Assembly (NCBI RefSeq): GCF_002979915.1
Contig: NZ_PCQA01000003.1
Coordinates: 372,001 to 436,000, forward strand
DNA: 64,000 nt
Direction: 5' to 3'
Source of the DNA: Arthrobacter sp. MYb213
GTDB taxonomy: Bacteria > Actinomycetota > Actinomycetes > Actinomycetales > Micrococcaceae
Positions 60,606-64,000 of this stretch are shown piece after piece (the stretch's first letter is position 1; each line of letters starts with the position of its first letter). The notes beneath the pieces were generated by a model that was given only the letters and a program-made list of their open reading frames with translations, made no database searches and was not told where the DNA came from. A program made the position numbers and the translations under genes.

Positions 60606-63589
60606 TGAATACTAATGCTGATCTCGTTCTTGGTAGTGGTTTTTCAAGAGACATCACTTTCGGATTCTTAGACGGGAAGCAGCAATCTCGCCGCCATCAC
60701 CACCCTCGCGTCGTATTGAACGCGGACGGCAATACGGTTCTGCGCATCCTTCGCGAAGAGCTCGCCCGTTGCGACGAATTCATTTTCTCCGTCGCCTTCG
60801 TCACCCCGAATGCGATTGCTTTGCTAAAACAGGAGCTCGTGGAATTTTCTGGTCGGGGAACGATTGTCACCTCCGATTATTTGGGCTTCAACTCGCCATT
60901 GGCTTTTAGCGAGCTACTGAACCTTGAAAATCTAGGGATCAACGTTCGAATTCACAACGCGGGAGCCTTTCACCCGAAGGGCTATATCTTCAAAACCGAG
61001 AATATGGTTACGGCCATGATCGGCAGTTCAAATTTGACCGGTAGCGCGATCGTGAAAAATCATGAATGGAACCTGAAAGTTTCAGCATCCGAGGGCAGCG
61101 ATCTAGCCGACCAGCTTTCTTTGTTGACCCAGAACCAGCTTGAAGAATCCATAGCACTGAGCCAACGGTGGATAGATGCGTATGCGGAACAGTACACACC
61201 TCCTCCGATACATCGAAAAGTAGTAACTGCCCCTCGAACTGATGCTGATGAGCATCTCCTGCAGGTAGAGGCTGAACAAGATCTTGAAGTGACCGGTCAA
61301 TCGCCGGATGGCGCTGCGTCGTCCGAGTTGCTCATGCCTATCCTTCCGAATCAGATGCAAACGGAGGCGCTCAAGGCGCTGGAACAGGTTCGGACGAGCG
61401 GGGAGTCGAAGGCCATAGTTATTTCGGCAACCGGTACGGGAAAGACGATCCTCTCAGCATTGGAAGTAAGGGCAGCTCATCCTGGCCGGTTCTTATTTAT
61501 CGTCCACCGCGAGCAGATCCTCGATAAAACCATCCAAGAGTACCGACGCGTTATCGGTGGCGACCGCAACGAGTTTGGCAAACTTGCGGGAACCTCAAAA
61601 CAAAGTGACCTCAAGTTTGTTTTCGCAACCGTGCAGACCTTATCTCAAGACCGTGTGCTGCACGAGCTTCAGCCCGATGCTTTTGACTACATCATCGTTG
61701 ATGAGGCTCATCGTGTTGGATCTCCGACATACAAGAAGGTTCTTGAGTATCTCGATCCTACTTTCTTGCTGGGCCTAACCGCTACGCCAGAGCGAAGCGA
61801 CGGGTTCAACGTCTTTGAATTTTTCGACTACAACGTACCGTATGAGATTCGCTTGAATCACGCATTGGAAGAGAACATGCTGAGCCCGTTTCACTACTAC
61901 GGGATAGCCGACGTAATGCTTGATGACCAGACGACTTTAGACAGCGCTGATGATCTGGGCCATCTAGTAACAGCTGATCGTGTTCACCACATTATTGACG
62001 CGCTGACTAAGTATGGTCAGGCTGGTATCGATCCCAAGGGACTTATTTTCTGTTCTCGCAAAGTCGAAGCTGCTGCGCTGTCGGCAGCGATGAACCAGCA
62101 GAAGCTGCATGGAAAAACATTGCGGACAGTGAGCCTGAGCGGTGACGATCCGGTAGAGCAGCGAGAACAAGTAGTTGGGCAGCTGGAGCGCGGAGAACTC
62201 GACTATATCCTCACCGTCGACATCTTCAACGAGGGGGTGGACATCCCGACCGTGAATCAGGTCGTGATGCTTCGCCAAACTCAATCGGCAATAGTTTTCG
62301 TACAGCAGCTTGGGCGCGGTTTACGTAAGGCACCGATGAAGGATTACTTGGTGGTAATCGACTTCATTGGAAACTACGCGAACAACTATATGATTCCTAT
62401 TGCGCTCTTTGGTGATGAGTCATTGAACAAAGAGTCGCTGAAAGAGAAACTCATTTCCACTGAACAGGCAGGCGTGCTTGCCGGTTTGTCCAGTGTTCGT
62501 TTCGATAAGATCTCGCAGCAGCGTGTACTTGATTCCATCCGCACGACTGCCCTGGACAGCATTCAAAAACTGCGCGGTGCAATGCAAGCTATGCAGAATA
62601 GGGTTGGGCAAGCCCCAAAGTTGTTTGACTTCTATCGTTTTGAATCAGTTGATCCTGTGTTGCTAGCGACCAAGAAAGAGAACTACCCGGTACTCGTGAA
62701 GAGCCTCTTGCGTATCGATCATGACCTCAGCCAAGATGAGCTCCGAGCGCTTTCCTTGCTATCGCATGAAGTTTTAACAGCGAAGCGTTTACATGAGTTC
62801 GTACTCGTTCGAGAACTAACTTCGCGTGGTTCTGTTACTTTAGACGAATTCTCGGATGCCCTCAGCAAATTTGGCATCAACGCGACCGAGCGTGAGTTGT
62901 TCAGCGCGATCGAAACTTTGACTCTTACTAATCACTCGCAAGTCGACCTGACCCGCTACGGCGTTCAGCTGGCGGCCCTTGAAGGTCGGAATATCATAGC
63001 GAATGCCGAGTTCTTAAACTCCTACCGCATGCATGACTCGTTTGCCGCCGAAGTAGAAGACATTCTGCAAACTGGTATAGCGCTCGTGAGCGACCGCTAT
63101 GACGGTGGGCAACCGTTCATCGTTGGTGGTCAGTACTCACGCAAGGAAGTTACGAGGCTTCTGGGCCTTCCTCGCAAATGGACATCAACACTTTACGGGT
63201 ACAAAGTTGACGCAAATTCAAAGACTTGCCCGATTTTCGTGACCCTTCATAAATCGGACGATATTTCGGCCAGTACCGCGTACCAGGACGAACTCGTCGA
63301 CTCAGCACATCTGCGCTGGTTCACTAGGTCTAGGCGCACCTTGCGAAGTGACGAAGTGCGACGCATCGTTGCCAACGAAGTAGATCTACACATTTTCGTT
63401 AAGAAAGACGACGCAGAGGGAACTGAATTCTTCTATCTGGGCCAGGCAGACGCACGCAATCCTGAACAAACCCACATGCTTGGAAAAGACAATGAACAGC
63501 TAGACGTTGTCACCATGGATCTGCATTTTGATAAGCCCATTGATAACGCGTTGTACGACTACCTGAACCCGAATGAGGATCTCACTTAG
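60605..63589 (+). CDS. PLD nuclease - SF2 helicase - DUF3427 fusion
   Basis: A 994-residue protein. The N-terminal phospholipase-D-type nuclease has one HxK motif, FHPKGYIF (His about 123) with IGSSNLTG; a dimer would complete the active site. The SF2 helicase follows with ATGTGKT (near 277), IIVDEAHRVGS (near 367), GLTATPERSDG and QLGRGLRK. The C-terminal ~350 residues match the DUF3427 type with GLPRKWTSTLYGYKVD. Such proteins occur in defence islands with NUDIX partners and probably degrade invading nucleic acid. It starts at GTG 60605, overlapping the NUDIX stop. Confidence 0.9.
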   Translation: MNTNADLVLGSGFSRDITFGFLDGKQQSRRHHHPRVVLNADGNTVLRILREELARCDEFIFSVAFVTPNAIALLKQELVEFSGRGTIVTSDYLGFNSPLAFSELLNLENLGINVRIHNAGAFHPKGYIFKTENMVTAMIGSSNLTGSAIVKNHEWNLKVSASEGSDLADQLSLLTQNQLEESIALSQRWIDAYAEQYTPPPIHRKVVTAPRTDADEHLLQVEAEQDLEVTGQSPDGAASSELLMPILPNQMQTEALKALEQVRTSGESKAIVISATGTGKTILSALEVRAAHPGRFLFIVHREQILDKTIQEYRRVIGGDRNEFGKLAGTSKQSDLKFVFATVQTLSQDRVLHELQPDAFDYIIVDEAHRVGSPTYKKVLEYLDPTFLLGLTATPERSDGFNVFEFFDYNVPYEIRLNHALEENMLSPFHYYGIADVMLDDQTTLDSADDLGHLVTADRVHHIIDALTKYGQAGIDPKGLIFCSRKVEAAALSAAMNQQKLHGKTLRTVSLSGDDPVEQREQVVGQLERGELDYILTVDIFNEGVDIPTVNQVVMLRQTQSAIVFVQQLGRGLRKAPMKDYLVVIDFIGNYANNYMIPIALFGDESLNKESLKEKLISTEQAGVLAGLSSVRFDKISQQRVLDSIRTTALDSIQKLRGAMQAMQNRVGQAPKLFDFYRFESVDPVLLATKKENYPVLVKSLLRIDHDLSQDELRALSLLSHEVLTAKRLHEFVLVRELTSRGSVTLDEFSDALSKFGINATERELFSAIETLTLTNHSQVDLTRYGVQLAALEGRNIIANAEFLNSYRMHDSFAAEVEDILQTGIALVSDRYDGGQPFIVGGQYSRKEVTRLLGLPRKWTSTLYGYKVDANSKTCPIFVTLHKSDDISASTAYQDELVDSAHLRWFTRSRRTLRSDEVRRIVANEVDLHIFVKKDDAEGTEFFYLGQADARNPEQTHMLGKDNEQLDVVTMDLHFDKPIDNALYDYLNPNEDLT

Positions 63590-63792
63590 AACCGACGGCT
63601 CTATATGAATTCTCCACTCGCGGTTAGCTGCTGTCCGTTCAGATGCGGCTGTCACCCTCTGCTCAAACGTTTCGACGATGAAAATATTCTTCTCGGATGC
63701 GAGCAAACCATGTTTGACGAAAAGACATTTAAGTTTCCGACAATGGGCTGGGGTCCCATAAAGTAGGGTATTTCTGGAATGGCGTTAATTCC

Positions 63793-63809
63793 CCGATGAG
63801 GCGCATCGG
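63793..63809. terminator. Short stem after the helicase gene
   Basis: CCGATG-AGGCG-CATCGG, about 200 bases beyond the helicase stop. No T-run, so it is weak. The gap 63590-63880 shows no gene. Confidence 0.3.
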
Positions 63810-63880
63810 CCCGGGTTCTCATTGGCTACTCCGATATGCTGTAACTACTTAAGATTATTCGGTGGCAGGAGAAAATATCC

Positions 63881-64000
63881 GTGGAAGGTGACCATTGGAC
63901 TCCTGATCGTGATCGGCGGTTGCGTGAGGAAGCGATAAGATGGCTCAAAATCAGAACTAATGATGGGGCCGTACCACTGACTCGGGAAGAAATTAAAGAT
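63881..64000 (+). CDS. Probable HNH endonuclease, N-terminal part (runs off the window)
   Basis: GTG 63881 follows AGGAG at acceptable spacing, and the frame stays open to the window edge for 40 codons (starts VEGDHWTPDRDRRLREEA, later GAVPLTREEIKD). The pattern of a WLK segment then LTREEI recalls the N-terminal region of HNH-type restriction endonucleases, but the catalytic part is not in view. It continues the defence island to the right. Confidence 0.55.
   Translation, partial: MEGDHWTPDRDRRLREEAIRWLKIRTNDGAVPLTREEIKD

Overview
The window looks like a chromosome segment of an actinomycete, most likely a Micrococcaceae member (Arthrobacter/Glutamicibacter-like). This rests on moderate-to-high G+C, many GTG and TTG starts, a SigK/RskA pair beside a fasciclin lipoprotein, an MmpS-like lipoprotein, and a p-cresol (cre) cluster of the kind described in Corynebacterium glutamicum. 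The assignment is inferred from gene content only; no rRNA or tRNA gene is visible.

Layout. (1) 0-2.5 kb: anti-sigma factor, ECF sigma factor and FAS1 lipoprotein, a small envelope-stress module. (2) 2.6-8.1 kb: citrulline/ornithine catabolism (ctlX, ocd), an Lrp/AsnC regulator and a polar amino-acid ABC importer. A 28-bp site is shared upstream of the catabolic operon and the importer. (3) 8.2-9.8 kb: a luciferase-like oxidoreductase and an MmpS-like lipoprotein. (4) 10.2-20.9 kb: a complete cre-type alkylphenol pathway. A split PEP-synthase-like kinase (CreH/CreI) phosphorylates the phenol, a P450 with its ferredoxin and reductase (CreJ/F/E) oxidises the methyl group, an HD phosphohydrolase (CreD) removes the phosphate, and CreG and CreC take the alcohol to the acid. 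An IclR regulator sits in the cluster and a second HD protein sits upstream. Near-identical 15-bp palindromes precede the P450 gene and the second HD gene. (5) 21.4-25 kb: Ldh2-family dehydrogenase, MHS-type transporter, SDR. (6) 25.3-29.6 kb: hipBA, then a TOTE-type primase-helicase gene broken by one in-frame TGA. (7) 29.7-39.5 kb: MFS transporter and a probable N-heterocycle/pyridinium-betaine catabolic cluster under a GntR regulator. It holds an LLM oxygenase, tautomerase, ALDH, alpha/beta hydrolase and two AA_synth proteins, with a divergent SnoaL-flavin reductase fusion and a BCCT transporter. (8) 39.9-44 kb: a three-gene overlapping operon (SbnA-like PLP enzyme, FAD/NAD(P)-binding protein, Y4yA-like decarboxylase), probably making a small specialised metabolite.

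(9) 44-49 kb: more G+C-rich DNA with a PhoD-like phosphatase, an SRPBCC protein and a row of decaying genes (UxaB-like, histidine phosphatase, aldo/keto reductase). (10) 49-64 kb: a defence-type island. It contains an uncharacterised soluble plus four-helix-membrane protein pair, a YegP-like small protein, a large PD-(D/E)XK protein, IS3 and IS110 insertions, an OLD-type ATPase-TOPRIM protein, an Mrr endonuclease, a NUDIX protein overlapping a PLD-helicase-DUF3427 protein, and the start of a probable HNH-type gene at the right edge.

The least explained parts are the two-protein membrane cassette at 49.07-50.58 kb, the 584-residue Mrr-like protein, the TGA-interrupted TOTE gene, the IS3 copy whose orfA/orfB junction became an eight-base microsatellite, and the GntR cluster at 31-39.5 kb.
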